A stretch of 64,000 bases of DNA from JABFSM01 sp963762545. Lineage in GTDB: Bacteria > Gemmatimonadota > Gemmatimonadetes > Gemmatimonadales > GWC2-71-9. Both the position numbers and the translations under genes were made by a program. Within the stretch, counting starts at the first letter, position 1. Every line of letters begins with the position of its first letter. The notes under the pieces are model-generated. The model was not told where the DNA came from. It saw only the letters and a list, made by a program, of their open reading frames with translations, and did no database searches. The stretch lies in assembly GCA_963762545.1 (NCBI GenBank), contig CAVXLC010000002.1, positions 496,001 to 560,000 of the forward strand. Direction: 5' to 3'. Below, one piece after another: positions 10,015 through 17,926 of the stretch.

Positions 10015-11967
10015 GTGAGTAACGCGGGGTTCCCCGCGCCGGGTGGAGTGCCTCCGGTGGGCCGCGTCGTGGCCACGGAGCTCAAGCCCTCCACGCCGCA
10101 CCAGTTCTATTTCTGGACCGCGCGGGAGTCTCCGGTGGGCATCGGCGCGATCGTCCGGGTGGACGCCGACGGCCGCACCGTGTTCGGGGTGGTGACCGAC
10201 GGCTTTGCCTACTCCGATCTACAGACGCCGATGCACGCCGTCATCGGCGCCGATGGAGATCCCGCCGGCATGGAAGAGCCGACCCGGCGCGCCGAGATCC
10301 GGCTCTTCGCCGCGGCGGTGCTCCGACATGTGCCCGAGGAACCGATGCAACCGGTGCCGCTGGGCGCGGTGCACCTCGCCAGCGATGCCGACGTCGTGAC
10401 CGCGCTGCGCATGGATGCCTACACCGAGGGCGAGACGCCCACCGGGATTCCGGTCGGGGTCTATGCCACCGGTGGACTGGAAGCCCCGGTCTACGTCGAC
10501 GCCGACTTCTTGCTCGGGCCCGAAGCCGCCCACCTGAACATCTCGGGTGTCTCCGGCCTGGCCACCAAGACCAGCGCGGTGGAATTTCTCCTCACCAGCA
10601 TCTTCCAGACCTTTCCGGCCCAGAAGGGGCGGATCGCCGCGGTCTGCTTCAACGTGAAGGGACCGGATCTCTGTTTTCTCGATCAGCCGGCGCTGCTGGG
10701 GGAGGAAGACCAGCGCCTCTATGCCCGGCTCGGCCTCACGCCGCGGCCGTTCGCACCGGTGCACTACTACGCTCCCTACAAGGCGGACGGGGTCAATCTG
10801 AACACGCTGCGGACCCACGAGTCGCTGCAGGGCAACACCGAGCCACTGCTCTGGGGGCTGCGCGAGGTGCTCGACTACGCCGAGGTGCTCCTCAACCGGG
10901 ATGACGTGGACGCCAAGGCCGATGCCTTCATCGATTTCCTGGCCGAGCGGGTGGTCGGGAGGGAATACGACGACAATACGCTGGGGCGAAAGTTCCACGT
11001 CAAGAGCTTTGCCGATCTCGACGAGTTCTTCCGGGCCATCTTCCAGGTGCTCGAGGAGGCGGGGCGGGGCGGGGAGGTCTGGCGCACTCACCACATCGCC
11101 ACGATCCGGAAGATCCGGAACCGGCTCGGCAACATCAGCACCCGGTCCAAGGGACTGGTCACCGACGACGGAGACGTGAACGACCTGCCCTGGGGCGGGT
11201 TCGAAGACCGCGGCCTCTACGTCGTCGACGTGGCCGGCCTGGACCCGCTGGCGCAGGACCTGGTCTTTGCCCGGCTGGTCTCGCGGCTCCGGGAGCACCT
11301 CGAGCGCCGCGACCTGGGCGTGGACCACGTCGTGGTGTTCGTGGACGAGCTCAACAAGTATGCGCCGGCGGAGGGACCCGACACGTACGTCCGGAAAATG
11401 CTGCTCGACATCTCGGAGCGGGGCCGCTATCTCGGGCTGGTGCTCTTCTCGGCGCAGCAGTTCCGGTCGCAGGTGCAGCGGCGCGTCGTGGGCAACGCCG
11501 GCACCACGCTGATGGGCCGGATGGACTCCGACGAGCTGGCGTTGCCGGGCTACTCCACCATGAGTCCCGCCACCAAGGCCAAGCTCGCCGCGCTGCCCAA
11601 GGGTGAGCTGCTGGTCCGGCATCCGCACTTCACCCAGCCGATCTTCGTGCGGTTTCCCCGGCCGGCGGTCCTCTCCGGCCGGGAGGGGGTGGAGCGCTTC
11701 CCGCCGGCGGTCGAGCTTCCGTTCATCGAGGCGGTGAGCCGCCGGCTCCGGGCGCTGGACCCGTCGCTCGCCGCGTCGAAGGTCCAGGACGTGGTCGCGG
11801 GGCGGCGGGAGGCCGATGTGCGCAAGGCGCTGAACGCCACGCTCCGGGCCCGGCCCGATCAGCCGTTCCCCTTCTTCGTGAAATGCCTGGGACGCGAGGT
11901 CAGGGCCGAGTCCGCGGCGCCGAAGCCGGGGATTCGCCCGGTGAGGACCAGCGCGGACCCCTACTGA
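10015..11967 (+). CDS. herA: HerA-like ATPase (FtsK/HerA superfamily, DUF87)
   Basis: 650 residues, GTG start. An N-terminal beta-rich HAS-barrel-like region is followed by the ATPase. The phosphate-binding loop is unusual, GVSGLATKTS at residues 178-187, with K185 one residue further from the first glycine than in GxxGxGKS. The Walker B strand VVVFVDELNKYAP includes D444 and E445, and FSAQQFRSQV plus GRMDSDELAL follow, as expected for a hexameric DNA pump. HerA forms a ring that threads DNA to NurA for end resection. The gene lies 52 bases after nurA and ten bases before mre11, in one operon. Confidence 0.88.
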   Translation: MSNAGFPAPGGVPPVGRVVATELKPSTPHQFYFWTARESPVGIGAIVRVDADGRTVFGVVTDGFAYSDLQTPMHAVIGADGDPAGMEEPTRRAEIRLFAAAVLRHVPEEPMQPVPLGAVHLASDADVVTALRMDAYTEGETPTGIPVGVYATGGLEAPVYVDADFLLGPEAAHLNISGVSGLATKTSAVEFLLTSIFQTFPAQKGRIAAVCFNVKGPDLCFLDQPALLGEEDQRLYARLGLTPRPFAPVHYYAPYKADGVNLNTLRTHESLQGNTEPLLWGLREVLDYAEVLLNRDDVDAKADAFIDFLAERVVGREYDDNTLGRKFHVKSFADLDEFFRAIFQVLEEAGRGGEVWRTHHIATIRKIRNRLGNISTRSKGLVTDDGDVNDLPWGGFEDRGLYVVDVAGLDPLAQDLVFARLVSRLREHLERRDLGVDHVVVFVDELNKYAPAEGPDTYVRKMLLDISERGRYLGLVLFSAQQFRSQVQRRVVGNAGTTLMGRMDSDELALPGYSTMSPATKAKLAALPKGELLVRHPHFTQPIFVRFPRPAVLSGREGVERFPPAVELPFIEAVSRRLRALDPSLAASKVQDVVAGRREADVRKALNATLRARPDQPFPFFVKCLGREVRAESAAPKPGIRPVRTSADPY

Positions 11968-11977
11968 TCCCGATGCC

Positions 11978-13162
11978 GTGAAGATCGCCCATCTCGCCGA
12001 CATCCATCTCGGCTTCCGGCAGTACCATCGCCAGACGCCGGCCGGCATCAATCAGCGCGAGGCCGACGTCGCCAACGCGTTCCGCAGCGCGGTGGACGGC
12101 GTGCTGGCCGCGGCGCCCGACGCGGTGATCATCGCGGGCGATCTCTTCCACGCCGTCCGTCCCACGAACTATTCGATCGTGTTCGCCTTTCGCCAGCTCC
12201 AGCGGCTCCGCGAGGAGCTGCCCGACGCCCCGCTCATCGTGATCGCGGGGAATCACGACACGCCGCGCAGCAGTGAGACCGGCTCGATTCTCCGGCTCTA
12301 CGAGGAGCTGGGCATCTACGTCGCGGCCGACGAACCGCGCCGGCTCGTCTTTCCCGAGCTCGACTTGTCGGTGCTCGCGGTGCCCCACGCGGCCATGTTC
12401 GCCGCCGAACGCCCCGTGCTCCGCCCCGACGGGCCCGAGCAGCACCAGGTGCTGGTCCTGCACGGCGAGATCGAGGGGCTGTATCCCTACGACCGGTCGG
12501 TGGTCGAGTACGGCGGAGCGGTCATCGATCCGCAGGTGCTCAAACGGGAGAACTGGAGCTACGTCGCGCTGGGCCACTATCACGTGCAGCACGAGGTCGA
12601 GCCGCGGATCTGGTATTCCGGCGCGCTCGATTATGTGAGCCCGAACCCGTGGGGCGAGCTCGCGGACGAAACCCGGCTGTTCGTGAAGGGGAAGGGTTGG
12701 CTGCTGGCCGACCTGTCGAACGGCACGGTGCAGCGGATGCCGGTGCCGCCGGCGCGCCGGGTCTACGATCTCGACTGGATCAACGCGGCCGATCTCTCTC
12801 CCGCCGAGGTGGACCGCGCCATCGGCGACCGCCTGGCCGCGATTCCCGGCGGCCTGCCCGACGCGATCGTTCGGCTGGTGGTCACCGAGATCCCCCGCCA
12901 CGTGGTGCGCGAGCTGGACCACGCCGCCATCCGGGCCGCCAAGACGGCCGCGCTGCACCTGCACCTGGATTTCCGGCGGCCCGAAGTGAACCGCGCCATC
13001 GGGGTCGGCTCTCCCGGGCGGCGGCAGACCCTCCCCGAGCTGGTGGCGGATTTCCTGGCTCGCCGGCCCCTTCCGGAGCGGGTACCGCGCGAGCAATTCG
13101 TGGCGCTGGGGCTCGAGCTGCTGGCCGAGCCGGACGAGCCCTCCTCCGGCGGAGGGGGCTGA
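11978..13162 (+). CDS. sbcD: Mre11/SbcD-family DNA repair exonuclease
   Basis: 394 residues, GTG start. The calcineurin-like phosphodiesterase motifs are complete: DIH (D8, H10), AGDLFH (D55, H58), GNHD (N92, H93, D94), LHGEIEG and GHYHV near residue 195. These bind two manganese ions and give 3'-5' exonuclease and hairpin endonuclease activity. The C-terminal third is the cap and Rad50-contact region. The stop codon overlaps the Rad50 start (TGATG), implying coupled synthesis of the two subunits of one complex. Confidence 0.92.
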   Translation: MKIAHLADIHLGFRQYHRQTPAGINQREADVANAFRSAVDGVLAAAPDAVIIAGDLFHAVRPTNYSIVFAFRQLQRLREELPDAPLIVIAGNHDTPRSSETGSILRLYEELGIYVAADEPRRLVFPELDLSVLAVPHAAMFAAERPVLRPDGPEQHQVLVLHGEIEGLYPYDRSVVEYGGAVIDPQVLKRENWSYVALGHYHVQHEVEPRIWYSGALDYVSPNPWGELADETRLFVKGKGWLLADLSNGTVQRMPVPPARRVYDLDWINAADLSPAEVDRAIGDRLAAIPGGLPDAIVRLVVTEIPRHVVRELDHAAIRAAKTAALHLHLDFRRPEVNRAIGVGSPGRRQTLPELVADFLARRPLPERVPREQFVALGLELLAEPDEPSSGGGG

Positions 13163-15570
13163 TGCTGATCCGGCGGCTGCGACTGGTGAACTTCCGGCAG
13201 CACGCGGATACCGTGCTGGAATTCGAGCGCGGACTGACCGGAATCATGGGGCCGAACGGCGCCGGGAAGACCACGCTGCTCGAGGCCATCGCCTGGGCCA
13301 TCTACGGCACCGAGGCGACCCGCGGCAAGAAGGAAACCCTGCGCCGCCGGGGCGCGCCGCCCCGGTCCCGGGTGGAGGTCGAGCTGGAGTTCGAGCTGGG
13401 GCCGCACCGCTACCGGATCGTCCGCACCCTCGTGAGCGCCGAGCTGTATCAGGACGGCGAGCCGAGCCCCATCGCCAACAGCCTCGCCTCCGTCACCGAG
13501 CGGGTCACCCGGCTCCTGGGGATGACGCGCGATGAGTTCTTCAGCACCTACTTCACCGGGCAGAAGGAGCTGGCCATCATGGCGCAGATGACCGCGCCGG
13601 AGCGGGCCCAGTTCCTGAGCCGGGTGCTGGGATACGAGAAGCTGCGGCTGGCGCAGACCCGCCTCAAGGAGCGGCGGCGCATCGCGCAGGCCACCCTCGA
13701 GGCCAGGAAGCTCGAGGTGGCGGACCCGGTGCGGCTGCAGCAGGAGGAGGAGCTCGCGGCCGACCGGCTCCGGGTGGCCGAGCTCGCCTCGGCGCGGCTG
13801 GCCGCGAGTCATCGCGCCGCAGACGCGGAGCTTGCGGCGCTCAAGCCGGAGGCGGAGCGCTGGGAAGCGCTGCATCAGACGGTGCTGTCCCTCGAGGGCG
13901 ACCTCAAGGTGGCCGAGCACGGCGCGGTCACCGCCCGCGAGCAGCACGGCCGGCTGGACCGCGAGCTGGCCGAGGCGCTGGGCGCCAAGTCGCGGCTCGA
14001 CGAGTTGGCTCCGCTGCTCGCGCCGCTCCCGGCGCTCCGCGAGGAGCGCGACGCGCTCGATGCCGCGCGCGAAGCGGCCGGCGGGCGTCGCAGCCTGGAA
14101 GCGGGCCGGGCCGAGCTGGTGCTCCAGATCGAGCGGGTGGACCGCAGGGTCGCGGAGCTCCCTCCCGGTGAGGAGCTGGCCCGGATCCAGGCGGCCGGCC
14201 ACGAGGTCCAGATGGCCCATGCCCGTCTCACCCAGGAGGCGGAGGTCCGGCGAACCGCCTGGGTCCGGGAAAAGCAGGACGCCGAGACCCAGCGCAAGAA
14301 CCTGCTGGCGCAGCACGAGGAGCTCCGAGAGCAGCGCGGCCGGCTCGAGGCGGCGGGGGCCGACGGAAAATGTCCGACCTGCGGCCGGCCGCTGGGCGAC
14401 GGGTACGAGAACGTGCTCGAGCTGCTGATCGGCCAGATCGAGGAGGTCGAGGCGCAGGGCCGGTTCTACCGCCAGCGGATCGAGCAGCTCCAGGCGGAGC
14501 CGTCCGATCTGGTCGACCTGATCCGCCAGCGCGATCTGCTGGAGCAGGAGGCCCGGACCCTCACGGGGACCGCCGCGGGACTGGAGCAGCAGGCCGCCGA
14601 GCGGGTCCGGTTGGGGCACGACCGGGTCGGACTCGCGGCAAAGGTCGCCGAGCTGACCGCCGCGATCAGCGCGGCGCCCGAGAGCTACGACGAGGCGCGC
14701 CACGCCGTGCTGAAGCAGCAGATCGCGGCGCTGGAGTCCGACGCGCTGCTGGCGGAGCGGCTCAAGGCCTCCGCCGAGCGGGCGGAAGACCTGGTGAGCC
14801 GGGCGGCGCTGGCGGAGCAGGACCTTTCCCGCCTCGAGACCGCGGTGCGGGACCTCCGCGAGCGACTGGCCGGGCTGGGCTGGTCGGCGGAGGCGGCCGA
14901 GGCCATCCGCACCCGGCGCCGCGCTGTGGAGCGCGCGGTCCAGCAGGCCGAGGTGGAAAAGGCCCACGCCGCCGGGGAGCTCATCGGCGCGCTGGCCCAC
15001 CGCGCCGAGGTGGCCCGCCGTCGCGAGGACCGGGAGCGCCGGGTCGTGGAGGTCCAGCGCCTGAGCGACGACATCCTGCTGCAGCACGAGCTGGATCGCG
15101 CGCTCGGCGATCTCCGCACCGATCTCAACAACACGCTGCGCCCCGATCTCTCGGAGCTGGCGTCGGGCTTTCTCCGCGATCTGACCACCGGGCGGTACAC
15201 CGATCTCGAGCTGGATGAGGATTACATCGCCACGGTGGTCGAAGAAGGCGAGCCGAAGCCGGTGATTTCCGGGGGGGAGGAGGACGTGGCCAATCTCGCG
15301 CTCCGGCTCGCTATCAGTCAGATGATCGCCGAGCGCGCCGGGCAGCCGCTCTCCCTGCTGGTGCTGGACGAAATCTTCGGCTCCCTGGACGAGGAGCGCC
15401 GCGGGGCGGTGGTGGATCTGCTGCGGAACCTGGCCGATCGTTTCCCCCAGGTCATCCTGATCACCCACGTCGAATCGGTGCGGGAGGGGTTCGACCGGAT
15501 CATCCGCCTCACCTACGACGTCGAGCAGCGCGTTTCGCGCGCGGTCATCGAGGCCCGCGATGCCGCGTGA
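13162..15570 (+). CDS. sbcC: Rad50/SbcC-family SMC-like ATPase
   Basis: 802 residues, starting at the ATG that overlaps the mre11 stop. The Walker A GPNGAGKTT is at residues 30-38 and is followed by the Q-loop region. Two long alanine/glutamate/arginine-rich coiled coils flank a zinc hook CPTC at residues 404-407. The C-terminal ATPase half carries the signature SGGEEDVANLALRLAIS and the Walker B LLVLDEIFGSLDEERR. Two such heads join and gate the Mre11 nuclease. At about 800 residues it is nearer archaeal Rad50 than to E. coli SbcC (over 1000). Confidence 0.94.
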   Translation: MLIRRLRLVNFRQHADTVLEFERGLTGIMGPNGAGKTTLLEAIAWAIYGTEATRGKKETLRRRGAPPRSRVEVELEFELGPHRYRIVRTLVSAELYQDGEPSPIANSLASVTERVTRLLGMTRDEFFSTYFTGQKELAIMAQMTAPERAQFLSRVLGYEKLRLAQTRLKERRRIAQATLEARKLEVADPVRLQQEEELAADRLRVAELASARLAASHRAADAELAALKPEAERWEALHQTVLSLEGDLKVAEHGAVTAREQHGRLDRELAEALGAKSRLDELAPLLAPLPALREERDALDAAREAAGGRRSLEAGRAELVLQIERVDRRVAELPPGEELARIQAAGHEVQMAHARLTQEAEVRRTAWVREKQDAETQRKNLLAQHEELREQRGRLEAAGADGKCPTCGRPLGDGYENVLELLIGQIEEVEAQGRFYRQRIEQLQAEPSDLVDLIRQRDLLEQEARTLTGTAAGLEQQAAERVRLGHDRVGLAAKVAELTAAISAAPESYDEARHAVLKQQIAALESDALLAERLKASAERAEDLVSRAALAEQDLSRLETAVRDLRERLAGLGWSAEAAEAIRTRRRAVERAVQQAEVEKAHAAGELIGALAHRAEVARRREDRERRVVEVQRLSDDILLQHELDRALGDLRTDLNNTLRPDLSELASGFLRDLTTGRYTDLELDEDYIATVVEEGEPKPVISGGEEDVANLALRLAISQMIAERAGQPLSLLVLDEIFGSLDEERRGAVVDLLRNLADRFPQVILITHVESVREGFDRIIRLTYDVEQRVSRAVIEARDAA

Positions 15571-16510
15571 CGCGCTGACCGGACCGGAACGGGCGGTCCC
15601 GGGCGACATCGACCGGATCAACCGGGTCTTCGCGGAGGCGTTCACCGAGCGGTACCAGCGCGACGGGCTCTCCGGGGTGCGGGTGCCCCTGCTCAACCCC
15701 GCGATCTGGCGGTTCGCCATCGCGGCCGCGGGTGACGGGGCGCTGGTCTGGCGCGACGGCTCCGGGACGATCGCCGCGTTCAACATGGTGCATCGCTCGG
15801 GCGCCGAGGGCTGGATGGGGCCGCTGGCGGTGCGGCCCGACCGGCAGGGCCGGGGACTCGGCCAGACCATCGTCCGCGAGGGCATCCGCCGCCTCGAGAC
15901 GGGCGGCGCACGGATCATCGGACTGGAAACGATGCCGCGGACGGTGGACAACATCGGCTTCTACTCGCGCCTGGGGTTCCGGCCGGGACACCTGACCGTG
16001 AGCGTGACCCGCGCCCTCAACGGTCCGGCGGGTCCGGCGGGCCAGCGGCTGCCACCGACACCCCGGGAGGAGATCGTGGCGCGGTGTCGCGGGCTGACCG
16101 ATTCGCTGGCGCCGGGTGTGGATTTTTCCCGGGAGATCGAGCTCACGCTCGGGCAGGCGTTGGGCGGGGTGACCCTGCTGTCCGATGGAGGCGCCGCCTC
16201 GGCGTTCGCGCTCTGGCACACCGCGCCGCTGGCGGAGGGCCGCCCCGGAGACGAAGCCCGCGTGCTCAAGCTCGCGGCGCGGGATCTCGACACCTTCCGC
16301 CGCCTGGTGCCCGCCATCGAGCGGGACGCGGCGAGCGGTGGCGCCCGGCAGACCTCAGTTCGCTGCCAGACGGCGTACGGCGCGGCGTACCAGGTGCTCC
16401 TCGACGCCGGCTACCTGGTGCACTGGACCGATCTCAGAATGACGCTGGCGGGAAAATCCGAGCCGCCGGCGCGGGATGGCGGGGTACTCTTTTCCAATTG
16501 GGAGATCTGA
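15560..16510 (+). CDS. GNAT-family N-acetyltransferase
   Basis: 316 residues. Its ATG lies inside the last codons of the Rad50 gene (11-base overlap), so it is translated from the resection operon. The N-terminal half is a GNAT domain with the acetyl-CoA loop RPDRQGRGLGQTIV and the strand FYSRLGFRPG. The C-terminal half has a second region of similar size without a clear acetyl-CoA loop, as in tandem-GNAT proteins where only one copy is active. The substrate is unknown. The tight overlap hints at a link to DNA-end processing but does not prove one. Confidence 0.8.
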   Translation: MPRDALTGPERAVPGDIDRINRVFAEAFTERYQRDGLSGVRVPLLNPAIWRFAIAAAGDGALVWRDGSGTIAAFNMVHRSGAEGWMGPLAVRPDRQGRGLGQTIVREGIRRLETGGARIIGLETMPRTVDNIGFYSRLGFRPGHLTVSVTRALNGPAGPAGQRLPPTPREEIVARCRGLTDSLAPGVDFSREIELTLGQALGGVTLLSDGGAASAFALWHTAPLAEGRPGDEARVLKLAARDLDTFRRLVPAIERDAASGGARQTSVRCQTAYGAAYQVLLDAGYLVHWTDLRMTLAGKSEPPARDGGVLFSNWEI

Positions 16511-16514
16511 GGCG

Positions 16515-16676
16515 CTACTGCTCCTCTTTCAACGGTCGGAGCGCCCACCACCGCACCCACAGCACCGCGCTCACCGCGAGCAGGATGTGCACCACGCCCA
16601 GTCCGACGGGCCGGACGAAAACCAGCACCGCCCACAGCAGCAGGCACACCACCGATGCGATCAGGCTCGGAGCCAC
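16515..16676 (-). CDS. Small two-helix membrane protein, 53 residues
   Basis: A short frame starts at GTG, with AGAGAGG about eight bases upstream, and ends at TAG five bases from the GNAT stop. Two hydrophobic stretches (residues 5-21 and 26-41) are separated by the short VRPVG turn, and the tail ends in charged KEEQ. This is the pattern of small inner-membrane hairpin proteins of unknown function common in bacteria. Its start faces the pterin operon, with the TATTATA element at 16717-16723 between them. The evidence is composition, ribosome binding site and fit between neighbours; homology is untested. Confidence 0.5.
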   Translation of the reverse strand: MAPSLIASVVCLLLWAVLVFVRPVGLGVVHILLAVSAVLWVRWWALRPLKEEQ

Positions 16677-16693
16677 GAAGTTGCCTCTCTCTG

Positions 16694-16722
16694 TTGACGC
16701 GATTTGTCGGCTTCCCTATTAT
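16694..16722 (+). promoter_or_regulatory. Sigma-70-type promoter for the pterin operon
   Basis: TTGACG (16694-16699) and TATTAT (16717-16722) are 17 bases apart, close to the ideal bacterial promoter. The expected transcription start is near 16729, about 225 bases before the first gene. The -10 region is nearly symmetric and reads TATAAT on the opposite strand (16718-16723), so it might also serve the small minus-strand gene, but no good -35 is seen for that direction. Confidence 0.65.
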
Positions 16723-16728
16723 AGCAAT

Positions 16729-16953
16729 GTCGGGTGACGGCTGGGAGACACGTCACTGAGCCAACAGGTCCGATAGAGGGCCCAGATACTGTTGCCGATG
16801 TCACGCCCCTCGGGGGAAGGCAGACGCGATGGCGAGGGCGCCGAACATTCTCTTCGGGCTTCAGTTACCCTCCCGGCCGCCACTCGACACCTGGGCGCCG
16901 ACCAGCGTGAGCCGGGTCGGCGCCCTGCTTTGTCTCCTGGACCAGGGTCGCCG
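16729..16953 (+). promoter_or_regulatory. Long structured leader, or independent small RNA, before the pterin genes
   Basis: The 225 bases between the predicted start site and the pterin synthase ATG hold no convincing reading frame. They contain a hairpin near the 5' end (GTGACG 16734-16739 pairing with CGTCAC 16751-16756) and a strong 11-base-pair stem near the 3' end (16893-16925). This could be an attenuator or ligand-sensing leader, or a separate RNA of about 200 bases. I recognise no known riboswitch or 6S core in it. Confidence 0.35.
16893..16925 (+). terminator. Terminator-like hairpin in the pterin-operon leader
   Basis: GGGCGCCGACC (16893-16903) and GGTCGGCGCCC (16915-16925) are perfect inverted repeats of 11 bases with an 11-base loop. 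They are followed by the moderately T-rich tgctttgtct. The stem lies 28 bases before the ATG of the pterin synthase, where it could stop transcription or block ribosome access. Confidence 0.5.
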
Positions 16954-17367
16954 ATGCCGCGCTGTGTGGTCGCCCGCCGTCTGCATTTCAACGCCGCCCA
17001 TCGGCTCCACAATCCGGCGCGTTCCGACGAGTGGAACCGGACCACGTTCGGTCCCTGCAACAACCCCAACTATCACGGCCACAACTACGAGCTCGACGTG
17101 CTGGTCGAGGGGGAGATCGACCCCGACACCGGCTACGTGGTGGACGTCGCCATTCTCAAGCGGCTGGCCGAAGAGCTGATCGTGGCGGAGCTCGACCACA
17201 AGAACCTCAACCTCGACGTCGCCTGGTTTCGGGATCGGCTGCCGTCGGCCGAGAACATCGCGGTGTTCTGCTGGGAACGGTTGGCGCCGCGGATCCCGCG
17301 CGGCCGCCTGGTCCGCATCCGCCTCTGGGAAACCCCTCGCAACTACGTGGACTATGAAGGGCAATAG
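16954..17367 (+). CDS. 6-pyruvoyl-tetrahydropterin synthase
   Basis: 137 residues from the ATG chosen by alignment to the family start (the open frame extends upstream without similarity). It converts 7,8-dihydroneopterin triphosphate to 6-pyruvoyl-tetrahydropterin. The zinc histidines are H16 (FNAAHRLHN), H41 and H43 (NYHGHNY), and the catalytic cysteine is C35 in FGPCNNPN. The blocks GEIDPDTGYV, LDHKNLNLDV and the C-terminal ETPRNYVDYEG closely follow the animal enzyme as I remember it, more so than QueD of the queuosine pathway. It overlaps folE by 14 bases. QueD remains the alternative. Confidence 0.85.
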   Translation: MPRCVVARRLHFNAAHRLHNPARSDEWNRTTFGPCNNPNYHGHNYELDVLVEGEIDPDTGYVVDVAILKRLAEELIVAELDHKNLNLDVAWFRDRLPSAENIAVFCWERLAPRIPRGRLVRIRLWETPRNYVDYEGQ

Positions 17368-17926
17368 CTTCAGCGCCGAGGTCCGGACCATTCTCGAGCG
17401 CCTCGGGGAAGACCCCGACCGGCAGGGACTGAAGCGGACGCCGGAGCGGGTGGAAACCTCGCTGCGGTGGCTCACCCGTGGCTACGAGATGTCGGTCACG
17501 GAGGTGGTGGGACGCGCGGTATTCGAGGAAAAGCACGAGGCGATGATCCTGGTGCGGGACATCGAGCTCTATTCGCTCTGCGAGCACCACATGCTGCCGT
17601 TCTTCGGGCGAGTGCACGTAGCCTACATTCCCGACGGACGCATCGTCGGCTTGTCCAAGCTGCCCCGGATCGTCGAGGTGTTCGCGCGGCGGCTGCAGGT
17701 CCAGGAACGGCTCACCGATCAGATCGCCGACGCGGTGATGGAGGTGCTGACTCCGCAGGGCGTCGGCGTGGTCATCGAAGCGGCCCACCTCTGCATGATG
17801 ATGCGAGGTGTCGAGAAGCAGAACTCCCGCACGGTCACCAGCGCGGTGCGCGGCCTGTTCCGCAGCGATTCCCGGACCCGCTCGGAGTTTCTGCGCCTGG
17901 TGAGCGCGGGCCGTCCGCTGGAGTGA
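17354..17926 (+). CDS. folE: GTP cyclohydrolase I
   Basis: 190 residues. It opens the imidazole ring of GTP to give 7,8-dihydroneopterin triphosphate, the first step to folate, biopterin and queuosine. Zinc ligands C76 and H79 (YSLCEHHMLPFFG) and C147 (HLCMMMRGV) are all present, making it the zinc-dependent type IA enzyme. The order here is product-user first: the pterin synthase gene overlaps its start, and the SDR gene overlaps its stop (GTGA). Confidence 0.97.
   Translation: MKGNSFSAEVRTILERLGEDPDRQGLKRTPERVETSLRWLTRGYEMSVTEVVGRAVFEEKHEAMILVRDIELYSLCEHHMLPFFGRVHVAYIPDGRIVGLSKLPRIVEVFARRLQVQERLTDQIADAVMEVLTPQGVGVVIEAAHLCMMMRGVEKQNSRTVTSAVRGLFRSDSRTRSEFLRLVSAGRPLE

Noticed and set aside
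12763..15954. 1063-residue open frame on the minus strand opposite mre11/rad50
   Set aside because: It is a shadow of the strongly coding plus-strand genes, with leucine/arginine/glycine-rich sequence and no motif.
16729..16935. 6S RNA or another named small RNA in the pterin leader
   Set aside because: Length and terminal stem are suggestive, but I could not recognise a 6S central bubble or any named family core, so it is kept only as an unassigned leader.
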